Assembly (NCBI RefSeq): GCF_042670205.1
Contig: NZ_JBHUWD010000002.1
Coordinates: 186,001 to 250,000, forward strand
Length of the DNA: 64,000 nt
Origin: Luteimicrobium sp042670205
GTDB taxonomy: Bacteria; Actinomycetota; Actinomycetes; Actinomycetales; Cellulomonadaceae
Direction: 5' to 3'
Position 1 is the first letter of the stretch, and each line of letters opens with the position of its first letter. Shown here one piece after another: positions 55,183 through 61,930 of the stretch. The position numbers and the translations under genes were made by a program. Under the pieces are notes generated by a model. That model ran no database searches. It was not told the DNA's origin and saw nothing but the letters and a program-made list of their open reading frames with translations.

Positions 55183-55871
55183 ACCGGGCGCAGCGCGTGG
55201 ACCAGGACCTGCCCAGCGCCGTCGGCCCCGCGTGGTCACGATGGGTCGGCCGGTTCCTCGGCCGCGTCGTCTGGAACGCCCGCGTCCTGGGCGCGGAGCA
55301 CGTCCCGGTCGACGGCCCCGTCATCGTCGCCGCGAACCACACGGGCCTGCTCGACGGGCCGCTCCTCCTCGGCGTCGCGCCCCGCGGCCTGCACATCCTC
55401 GTCAAGGAGTCGATGTGGGTGGGGCCGGTCGGGTGGATCCTCCAGGCCTCGGGTCAGATCCCCGTCGACCGCGACGGCGGCCGCCGCGCGCTCGCCACGG
55501 GGCTCGGGGTGCTGCGCCGCGGTGACGCCGTCGGCGTCTTCCCCGAAGGCACGCGCGGGCGCGGCGACTTCTCCGGGGCCCGCGCGGGCATCGCCTGGCT
55601 CGCGCTCAACGGGCACGCCCGCGTGGTGCCGACCGCGATGCTCGGGACGCGGCGCACCGGCCGCAGCGTCAACAGCCTGCCGCGGCTGCGGTCCCGGCTG
55701 CACGTCGAGTTCGGCGCGCCGATCGACGTCGTCCGCGAGGCCGGCGTGAGCGGCAAGGAAGCGATCGCGCGGGCCGCGGAGACCATCCGCGACGGTCTCG
55801 CCGCGCACGTCCACGCCGTGAGCGCGCGCACCGGGATCGGGCTGCCGCAGGACGACCCGCTGCGCGACTGA
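55179..55871 (+). CDS. plsC: 1-acyl-sn-glycerol-3-phosphate acyltransferase (PlsC family)
   Basis: Membrane-associated acyltransferase of phospholipid synthesis, 230 residues. The HX4D catalytic motif is ANHTGLLDGPLL (about residue 50) and the substrate motif is VFPEGTRGRGD. VPTAMLGTRRTG follows as block IV. ATG 55179 overlaps the cmk stop (ATGA), so it is coupled to cmk. The exact acyl acceptor is not shown by sequence. Confidence 0.9.
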   Translation: MNRAQRVDQDLPSAVGPAWSRWVGRFLGRVVWNARVLGAEHVPVDGPVIVAANHTGLLDGPLLLGVAPRGLHILVKESMWVGPVGWILQASGQIPVDRDGGRRALATGLGVLRRGDAVGVFPEGTRGRGDFSGARAGIAWLALNGHARVVPTAMLGTRRTGRSVNSLPRLRSRLHVEFGAPIDVVREAGVSGKEAIARAAETIRDGLAAHVHAVSARTGIGLPQDDPLRD

Positions 55872-55904
55872 GCGCCGCGGTTCGTCGTGGCGGCCAGCAC
55901 CTGG

Positions 55905-55917
55905 GAGAATCGGTCCA
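55905..55917 (+). promoter_or_regulatory. Leaderless -10 of der
   Basis: GAGAAT (55905-55910) is six bases before ATG 55917. Confidence 0.4.
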
Positions 55918-57440
55918 TGACCACCCCCGACCTTCCGGTGTCCGGCGTGCCCGACGACGCCGAGGACGCCCGTGAGCTCGACGTCGCGCGCCTGCCCGAC
56001 GAGGCGGACGACCTCGCGCGCGAGCGCGCGCTGCGCGCCGGGCTGCGCGAGTACGACCTCGACGACTCCGACCTCGCCCTCCTCGACGTCGGCGAGCTCG
56101 CCGAGGAGCGGGGCGACGAGCCCGAGGTCCTGCCCGTGCTCGCGGTCGTGGGACGCCCCAACGTCGGCAAGTCGACGCTCGTGAACCGCATCCTCGGCCG
56201 GCGCGAGGCCGTCGTCGAGGACACGCCCGGCGTCACGCGCGACCGCGTGAGCTACCCCGCGGAGTGGGCCGGGCGCCGGTTTACGCTCGTCGACACGGGC
56301 GGCTGGGAGGTCGACGTCGCGGGGATCGACGCGCGCGTCGCGGAGCAGGCCGAGGTCGCGATCTCGCTCGCCGACGCCGTCGTCTTCGTCGTGGACGCCA
56401 CGGTCGGTGCGACCGCGACCGACGAGGACGTCGTGCGGCTCCTGCGCAAGTCCAAGAAGCCGGTGGTGCTGTGCGCCAACAAGGTCGACGGGCCGCGTGG
56501 CGAGGCCGACGCGACCGCGCTGTGGAGCCTCGGGCTCGGCGAGCCCTTCCCGGTCTCCTCGCTGCACGGGCGCGGGACGGGGGACCTGCTCGACGCCGCG
56601 ATGGCCGCCCTGCCCACGGAGTCGGCGCACGGCGTCCCCCTGCCCGACGGGCCCCGCCGCGTCGCCCTCGTCGGACGCCCCAACGTCGGCAAGTCCTCGC
56701 TCCTCAACAAGCTCGCCGGCTCCGAGCGCGTCGTCGTGCACGAGACCGCGGGCACCACGCGCGACCCCGTCGACGAGCTCGTCGAGCTCAAGGGCATCCC
56801 GTGGTGGTTCGTCGACACCGCCGGCATCCGCCGCCGCGTCCACCAGACCAAGGGCGCCGACTTCTACGCGAGCCTGCGCACGCAGGCCGCGATCGAGAAG
56901 GCCGAGGTCGCCGTCGTCCTGCTCGACGCGTCCGAGACCCTCACCGAGCAGGACACCCGCGTCATCTCCCAGGTCGTCGACGCCGGCCGCGCCCTCGTCA
57001 TCGCCTACAACAAGTGGGACCTCATGGACGAGGACCGCCGCCACTACCTCGAGCGCGAGATCGAGCGCGAGCTCGTCCAGGTCCAGTGGGCGCCGCGCGT
57101 CAACGTCTCCGCGAAGACCGGCTGGCACGCCGACCGCCTCGTCCCCGCCCTCGAGAAGTCCCTCGACTCCTGGGACACCCGCATCCCCACGGGCCGGCTC
57201 AACGCGTTCCTCGGCGAGCTCGTCGCCGCCCACCCGCACCCGCTGCGTGGCGGCAAGCAGCCGCGCATCCTCTTCGCGACCCAGGCGTCCACCCGCCCGC
57301 CGCGCTTCGTGATCTTCGCGTCCGGGTTCCTCGAGGCCGGCTACCGCCGGTTCGTCGAGCGCCGCCTGCGCGAGACGTTCGGGTTCGAGGGCACGCCCCT
57401 CGAGATCTCCGTGCGCGTCCGCGAGAAGCGCAAGCGCTGA
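55917..57440 (+). CDS. der: Ribosome-assembly GTPase Der (EngA)
   Basis: Double GTPase needed for 50S assembly. 507 residues. First G domain: GRPNVGKSTLVNRILG (about 79), DTPGVTRDRV, DTGG and NKVD. Second: GRPNVGKSSLLNKLAG (about 254), DTAGIRRR, and NKWDLMDE. The KH-like C-domain ends VREKRKR. An acidic N-terminal extension of about 70 residues (Asp/Glu/Leu-rich) precedes the first G domain; E. coli Der has none. ATG 55917 is chosen over an upstream frame by the -10 spacing. Confidence 0.96.
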   Translation: MTTPDLPVSGVPDDAEDARELDVARLPDEADDLARERALRAGLREYDLDDSDLALLDVGELAEERGDEPEVLPVLAVVGRPNVGKSTLVNRILGRREAVVEDTPGVTRDRVSYPAEWAGRRFTLVDTGGWEVDVAGIDARVAEQAEVAISLADAVVFVVDATVGATATDEDVVRLLRKSKKPVVLCANKVDGPRGEADATALWSLGLGEPFPVSSLHGRGTGDLLDAAMAALPTESAHGVPLPDGPRRVALVGRPNVGKSSLLNKLAGSERVVVHETAGTTRDPVDELVELKGIPWWFVDTAGIRRRVHQTKGADFYASLRTQAAIEKAEVAVVLLDASETLTEQDTRVISQVVDAGRALVIAYNKWDLMDEDRRHYLEREIERELVQVQWAPRVNVSAKTGWHADRLVPALEKSLDSWDTRIPTGRLNAFLGELVAAHPHPLRGGKQPRILFATQASTRPPRFVIFASGFLEAGYRRFVERRLRETFGFEGTPLEISVRVREKRKR

Positions 57441-57459
57441 CCCGCCCCTCGCAGCGACT

Positions 57460-57505
57460 CCGGGGTCCGCGTCCGCCCGCTCCCGCGGACGGGTACGGAC
57501 CCCGG
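57460..57505. terminator. Composite hairpin between der and the oxidoreductase
   Basis: Outer 10-bp stem (57460-57469 with 57496-57505) and an inner stem GTCCGC/GCGGAC (57471-57476 with 57485-57490) between converging genes. Confidence 0.7.
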
Positions 57506-57521
57506 CGTCGTCAGGCGCCGA

Positions 57522-58814
57522 TCACGTGGTCGGGATGCGGCCCCGCAACACGTCCGGGCCGGTGACCGAGCCCGGCTCGTGGAACTCGCCCAACAGCTCC
57601 CGCGCCCTGTCCGTGGAGTCCCACACGTTCCACAGCAGCACCCCCTTGAGCTTCCCCGCGTCACCCGACTCCTCGGTGCCCACGTAGTAGACGACCCCCG
57701 TGTCGCCCTCCGCGCCCGGAGCCCAGTCCTCGACGAGGTCCAGGCTCGCGTCGAGGACGCCCACCGCCTCGTACCCCAGGTCGAAGATGTCCGAGTAGTA
57801 GAACGGCGTGTACTCGTACGGCCCCAGCTCGTTGCCCAGCACCGACGCCGCCATGTTCCGCCCCGCCGTGCGGCCCGAGTGCTGGGCGTGATCCACGTGC
57901 TCCACCCGGCGCGTACCGAGCAGCCGGTCCGGGTACAACGCGATGTCGCCCGACGCGAACACGTCCGGGTCGCTCGTGCGGAAGGCCTCGTCGACCACCA
58001 CCCCGTGCTGCTCGTCGTCCACGTCGATGCCCGCCGCGACCGCCAGCTCCACGTTCGGCTCGATCCCGAAGCCCACCACCACGCCGATCCCCGACAACGT
58101 CACCGAAGACCCGTCCACCTCCGTGTGCACCAGGACACGGTCCGGCTCCGTCTGCTCCAGCCCCGTCGCCCGTGCCCTCGTCACCACGTCGACGCCGTGC
58201 TCCGCGTACCGGGCCTCGATCCGCCGGGCCAGCACCTCCGGGTACGTCTTCGCGCCCGGGACCGGGTCCGCCGTGAGATAGGTCACGGGCGCCCCCGCCA
58301 TCGCGATCCCCGCCGCGACCTCCGTCCCGATGTACCCGCCCCCGACGACGACCACGCGCCCCGCGTCCGCGTCACCCGCCTGCGCCCGGGCCTCGTCCGC
58401 CAGCTCGCGGACCCGGTGAAAGTCGCCGAACGACCGGTAGTACACCACCCGCGGGCTCGGCGGGAGGTTCAGCTCGCGCGGCCGGCCACCCGTCGCGAGC
58501 AGCAGCGCACGATAGCCGTACTCGTCGTCGTCGTTCGCCACGACGACGTGGCGCTCGCGGTCGACGCTCGTGACGCGCGTCGACGTGCGGACGTCGGCTC
58601 GGGCGGCCTCGGCGGTGCCCAGGTAGACGGAGTCGGGGGAGCGGTCGGCGTCGCGCCAGAGGTCCTTCGAGAGCGGCGGACGCTCGTACGGCTCGTCGAC
58701 GTCCTCGGACAGGATCGCGATGCTGCCGTCGGGGTCCAGCTCCCGGATCCCGCGGGCCGCGGTGTCCGCGGACATCCCCCCGCCGACGATCACGTAGTCG
58801 TAGTCGAACCGCAT
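57522..58814 (-). CDS. FAD-dependent pyridine nucleotide-disulfide oxidoreductase
   Basis: Predicted NAD(P)H-dependent flavoprotein, 430 residues, resembling ferredoxin/rubredoxin reductases or AIF-like proteins. FAD motif YVIVGGGMSADTAARGI (residues 6-22), PPLSKDLW, NAD motif VVVVGGGYIGTEVAAGI (about 160), and DVFASGDIALYPD for FAD. ATG 58814 is preceded by GGGAGG at six bases. There is no adjacent ferredoxin or oxygenase gene, so the electron acceptor is unknown. The first FAD loop reads GGGMSA where GGGxAG is commoner. Confidence 0.88.
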   Translation of the reverse strand: MRFDYDYVIVGGGMSADTAARGIRELDPDGSIAILSEDVDEPYERPPLSKDLWRDADRSPDSVYLGTAEAARADVRTSTRVTSVDRERHVVVANDDDEYGYRALLLATGGRPRELNLPPSPRVVYYRSFGDFHRVRELADEARAQAGDADAGRVVVVGGGYIGTEVAAGIAMAGAPVTYLTADPVPGAKTYPEVLARRIEARYAEHGVDVVTRARATGLEQTEPDRVLVHTEVDGSSVTLSGIGVVVGFGIEPNVELAVAAGIDVDDEQHGVVVDEAFRTSDPDVFASGDIALYPDRLLGTRRVEHVDHAQHSGRTAGRNMAASVLGNELGPYEYTPFYYSDIFDLGYEAVGVLDASLDLVEDWAPGAEGDTGVVYYVGTEESGDAGKLKGVLLWNVWDSTDRARELLGEFHEPGSVTGPDVLRGRIPTT

Positions 58815-59037
58815 CACAGGCCTCCCGGCGTCGGTCGGGTCCGGCGGCACCGGCCGGACGCTCCCACCGTAGGACCTGGCCGGCGTCCTGCGCACGACCT
58901 GGCCGGCCACCCGTCCGACGAGGTGGGGGACCGAAAGTGGTCGGAGCGGGTGCCGGAGTTGGGGTAGCATTACCGTCGGTCCTGAGGGACCACCTCGGTG
59001 CCCGGGGTCTCGTCTGTGGACGGGCGTTCGGCACCGA

Positions 59038-59114
59038 CGGGCTGTGGCGCAGCTTGGTAGCGCACCTGACTGGGGGTCAGGGGGTCGCAGGTTCAAATCC
59101 TGTCAGCCCGACCA
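59038..59114 (+). tRNA. tRNA-Pro (GGG anticodon)
   Basis: Acceptor stem CGGGCTG/CAGCCCG with the C1-G72 pair typical of bacterial tRNA-Pro. The D arm is GCGC-AGCTTGGTA-GCGC. The anticodon stem-loop is CCTGA-CTGGGGG-TCAGG, giving anticodon GGG, which reads CCC and CCU. The T arm is GCAGG-TTCAAAT-CCTGT, the discriminator is A, and CCA is encoded at 59112-59114. Confidence 0.97.
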
Positions 59115-59129
59115 GCATCGGCTTGGTCC

Positions 59130-59165
59130 AGAGGCGGTTTTCGGTTCGCACCGGAGACCGCCTCT
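59130..59165 (+). terminator. Terminator after tRNA-Pro
   Basis: AGAGGCGGT (59130-59138) pairs with ACCGCCTCT (59157-59165); the loop can form CGGT/ACCG. TCTGTGTCGTT follows. No integrase or repeat suggests that the tRNA is an attachment site here. Confidence 0.75.
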
Positions 59166-59250
59166 TCTGTGTCGTTCATAGCATCGAATAGTGTGCCAAG
59201 CGGTGCGGGCCACACCCGCAGGGTCGCGCCTGCGCTCCGCGCGGCAGCGC

Positions 59251-59820
59251 TCACGAGCGAGAAGGGCCGTCCAGCTGCTCGAGCTCGGGGTCGCGCAGGC
59301 CGACGGTGTCGGTCTGCCACATCGCCTCGGGGTAGACGACGCGTCCGACCATCCACGGGAGGTGGGCGGAGAGCGGCGCCACCTGGAACGCAGGCTCGGG
59401 GATGCGGCGCGACGGGCGGAGGAGTCCGTGCGACGCCGCGGGGACGAAGCCGCGCCGGGCGTAGAAGCCTGGGGAGCCCTCGAGGACGACGGCGGGGGAG
59501 TGCGCCGCGTCGGCCGCGGCGAGGGCGGTGTCGAGCAGCAGCGTCCCGATGCCCTGGCTCTGGCGGGAGGGCTCGACGGCCAGGGGAGTGAGCATGAGGA
59601 TCTCCACCAGCCGTTCGCTGGCGTCGATCCACGCCCGGCTGAGCCTGACGTGCCCGACGACGTCGTCGTCCTCGTCCGCGACGAGGTCGAGGCGCGTGGC
59701 CTCGGTGGCGTCGAGGCGGTGCATCATCTCGAGCACGCGGGGACCGTGGGCGCCGAACGCGGCCGCGACCACGGCGTCGACGGCGGGGGAGTCGGCCGGG
59801 GCTGCGGCCCGAATCGTCAT
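59251..59820 (-). CDS. GNAT family N-acetyltransferase
   Basis: 189 residues. TIRAAAPADSPAVDAVVAAAF opens a YhbS-like GNAT domain; LTPLAVEPSRQSQGIGTLLLDTAL holds the acetyl-CoA motif (Q-x-x-G-I-G) and AVVLEGSPGFYARRGFVPAA the typical closing strand and Tyr. ATG 59820 is preferred: TACGCT (complement of 59827-59832) lies six bases before it, a leaderless layout. Substrate unknown. No other gene shares its strand within 1.5 kb on the upstream side. Confidence 0.87.
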   Translation of the reverse strand: MTIRAAAPADSPAVDAVVAAAFGAHGPRVLEMMHRLDATEATRLDLVADEDDDVVGHVRLSRAWIDASERLVEILMLTPLAVEPSRQSQGIGTLLLDTALAAADAAHSPAVVLEGSPGFYARRGFVPAASHGLLRPSRRIPEPAFQVAPLSAHLPWMVGRVVYPEAMWQTDTVGLRDPELEQLDGPSRS

Positions 59821-60104
59821 GGGGAGAGCGTAGGGAAGCGGGTCGCGGTCCCGCACGGGGATTCGGGGCCGACTGCCGGGGGCTTGCAGGAAGGCGCCGA
59901 CGAGCAGGCACTCACCGTCGACCAGGGGTCAGGCGTTCGACGAGGAGACCGAAAGAAATACTGTGCCAAGCGGACTCGTATCACTCTCACCACCGCACCC
60001 TGCACCGCAGCCCCAACACGCCTCGACGACGGGGGCGCACGAGGACATGCCGGAGGCCGCCCCGAGGTGCGGGACGGCCTCCGGCGTCGCGGTGACGGCC
60101 CCGG
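59821..60104. other. Intergenic region, no gene seen
   Basis: About 280 bases between GNAT and the chitinase stop. It holds the GNAT -10 at its left end and, at 60049-60085, an 11-bp hairpin (60049-60059 with 60075-60085) that probably terminates the chitinase mRNA. Nothing else was recognised. Confidence 0.5.
60049..60085 (-). terminator. Hairpin ending the chitinase mRNA
   Basis: Perfect 11-bp stem, 15-base loop, 20 bases past the chitinase stop. Confidence 0.7.
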
Positions 60105-61349
60105 TCAGCGACCGAGGTCCTGGAGGAACCGCTTCGTGTACTGGGCTCCGGAGTCGCGGTCGAGCGACCAGTACCGGATCCCGGCGAGGCCGTGCGTCTT
60201 GACGTAGCTCGTCACGGTGTCGACGTCGGACAGGGAGAAGTTCTCGCCGGCGACGTCGTTCGGGCCGATCATCGGGCACAGCTCGATCTTGCTCGCGGGG
60301 ATCCCGAACGTGTACTCGAGGTTCTCGGCCGCCTGGATCGCGGACCGGCCCATCTGGCACTGGCCGTTCGACACGACGCACACGGCGGCCGACGGGCCGC
60401 CGTAGTCCATCACCATGAGGTCGATCGTGTAGTGCGAGAGCGAGGACGCCTTGATCGCGTTGACGACCGAGGTGCCGAGTGCGTTGACGCCCGCATGGCT
60501 GCCGTCCGAGCCCGCCCAGGTGGCCAGGGTGAACGAGAAGCGCAGGTTCGGGTAGGCCGACTCGGCCTGTGCCGCGGCGTTCACGAGGTTCGCGATGTCG
60601 GAGCTGGACATCCCGTTCTCGATGTCGAAGTCGATCCCGATCAGGTGCGGCGTGGCGTACCGGGCGATGAACTTCTCGAGGTCGGCGCCCGAGCTGCACG
60701 TGAAGGACCCGGCGGCTCCGCCCGTCGAGACGGTGTAGTCGAGGTCGGCGGCGTCGAGCGCCCCGATGTTCGCGGAGACGAAGCTCTGCGCGTTGACGCC
60801 GGCCCAGCCCTCGTTCTGGCAGGTGCCGGTCGCGAAGGCGAGCGTGATCGCACCCAGGTTCGGGACGACCTTCGAGACGAAGCTGTTCGCGCCGACGAGG
60901 GGGAGCGTGGAGCCGCCGGCCGCGGTGCGCATCGTGTTCGTGTTCCAGCCCATCAGGACGGTGATGTCCTTGTACGGCGCGAACACGACGCCGGAGCCGT
61001 CGCCCGTGCCGCCGCCCGGGTTCCCGCCGTCGCCGGGGTCGGTCGTGCCACCGTCACCGGGGTCGGAGCTGCCACCGGTGCAGGCCCCCTGGGAGGTCCA
61101 CGGCTGTCCGGTGCCCCCGGCGCCGTTGTGCGTGGCGGGGTCGTCGCCCTGGGTCCACCAGTTCGCCGTGTAGTTGACGCCGTTCTCGCTCGCCGTCTGC
61201 CCGCCCGTGTAGACGGTCGACGCGCTCCACGCCGCCGAGCAGGTGGTGCCGGCGGCGTGCGCCGCGGTGGCGGTCACCAGGCCCCCGCCCAGAGCGAGGG
61301 CGCCGACGGCCACCGCCCCTCCCAGTCGTGACTCGAGTCTCAGCCTCAT
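60105..61349 (-). CDS. Secreted chitinase, GH18 with N-terminal chitin-binding module
   Basis: Predicted extracellular endochitinase, 414 residues. Sec signal peptide (MRLRLESRLGGAVAVGALALGG to about AHA, residue 32). A CBM5/12-type carbohydrate-binding module (about 36-90) has ACSAAWSASTVYTGG-like and NYTANWWTQGDDP aromatic motifs. A Pro/Gly/Asp-rich linker with three DPGDGG-like units is followed by GH18 from about residue 120. The catalytic DxDxE is GIDFDIENG, with Glu244 as acid. ATG 61349 has AAGGAG seven bases upstream. It resembles the ChiD/Chi18 bacterial subgroup without an insertion domain. Divergent from the GH115 gene. Confidence 0.93.
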   Translation of the reverse strand: MRLRLESRLGGAVAVGALALGGGLVTATAAHAAGTTCSAAWSASTVYTGGQTASENGVNYTANWWTQGDDPATHNGAGGTGQPWTSQGACTGGSSDPGDGGTTDPGDGGNPGGGTGDGSGVVFAPYKDITVLMGWNTNTMRTAAGGSTLPLVGANSFVSKVVPNLGAITLAFATGTCQNEGWAGVNAQSFVSANIGALDAADLDYTVSTGGAAGSFTCSSGADLEKFIARYATPHLIGIDFDIENGMSSSDIANLVNAAAQAESAYPNLRFSFTLATWAGSDGSHAGVNALGTSVVNAIKASSLSHYTIDLMVMDYGGPSAAVCVVSNGQCQMGRSAIQAAENLEYTFGIPASKIELCPMIGPNDVAGENFSLSDVDTVTSYVKTHGLAGIRYWSLDRDSGAQYTKRFLQDLGR

Positions 61350-61437
61350 CGTTGATCTCCTTGTCCTGGCCAGGTCCGGGGCAGGACGGTGCCCGGGCCG
61401 AACTGCCGCACGGCCCGCACGGTGCGGGTCGCTCGTC

Positions 61438-61467
61438 ATGATTCGCTCTGTGCAACAAACGGATCAA
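61438..61467 (-). promoter_or_regulatory. Possible chitinase promoter
   Basis: On the minus strand: TTGATC (61462-61467), 18-bp spacer, AATCAT (61438-61443). Transcript start is expected near 61431, giving an 80-base leader. Confidence 0.45.
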
Positions 61468-61567
61468 GACGGTCCCCGGTTTTGTGTGGCGTTCCCTTAT
61501 CTCCGGCGGGGGCATGTGGATTTCGCGTACCCGTCCGCGCGCCGGGAGACGCGGTTGGCGGACGGGG

Positions 61568-61581
61568 CGGAAACGATTGCA
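61568..61581. promoter_or_regulatory. LacI-type operator 1
   Basis: CGGAAACGATTGCA fits the LacI/CcpA-type palindrome TGNAANCGNTTNCA at all fixed positions but the first. It lies in the divergent region between chitinase and alpha-glucuronidase. Confidence 0.7.
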
Positions 61582-61594
61582 TGCTCAGCGGGGC

Positions 61595-61634
61595 GGTAGT
61601 TCGGCAGGCCGATCGAACAAATCGGCTCACTACC
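61595..61634. repeat. Nested inverted repeats
   Basis: GGTAGT (61595-61600) pairs with ACTACC (61629-61634), and inside it GCCGAT (61608-61613) pairs with ATCGGC (61621-61626). Could be a binding site for a dimer of dimers or an RNA stem. Confidence 0.5.
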
Positions 61635-61687
61635 TGGACAGACACGTGGATCATGTCCCTCGTTGTCAGTTGCTCCGTCCCCACCTC

Positions 61688-61716
61688 TTGACGTGCTGCG
61701 GAATCGTTTGCACACT
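61688..61716 (+). promoter_or_regulatory. Possible GH115 promoter with LacI-type operator 2 in its spacer
   Basis: TTGACG (61688-61693), 17-bp spacer, CACACT (61711-61716). CGGAATCGTTTGCA (61699-61712) fills the spacer and matches operator 1 at 12 of 14 positions, keeping the central CG dyad. A repressor bound here would block the promoter. Confidence 0.55.
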
Positions 61717-61930
61717 CGGTACGACGCTTCGCGCCAACGACGGCCGGAGCCCGACCCCGGGAGTCGTCATGGCACGCGCTCCACGACGCACCGTCACGCT
61801 CAGGAGCGCCGCACCGCCCCCGACCCGCCCGTCGACCGGGCGGGGACCCCCTCCCGCCGACACGGACGACGACGTCGTCCGCCGGAGAGGCAGGGCAGGG
61901 GCAGGCACGCAGGAGCGAGAGGAGCGAGAG

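Noticed and set aside
59038..59250. tRNA-Pro as a phage or island attachment site
   Set aside because: No integrase, no repeated tRNA 3' end downstream within the window, and the following genes look like ordinary accessory genes with host-like composition.
61350..61930. DasR (GntR) sites upstream of the chitinase
   Set aside because: No sequence close to the known ACTGGTCTAGACCACT-type dre element was found; only LacI-type sites fit.
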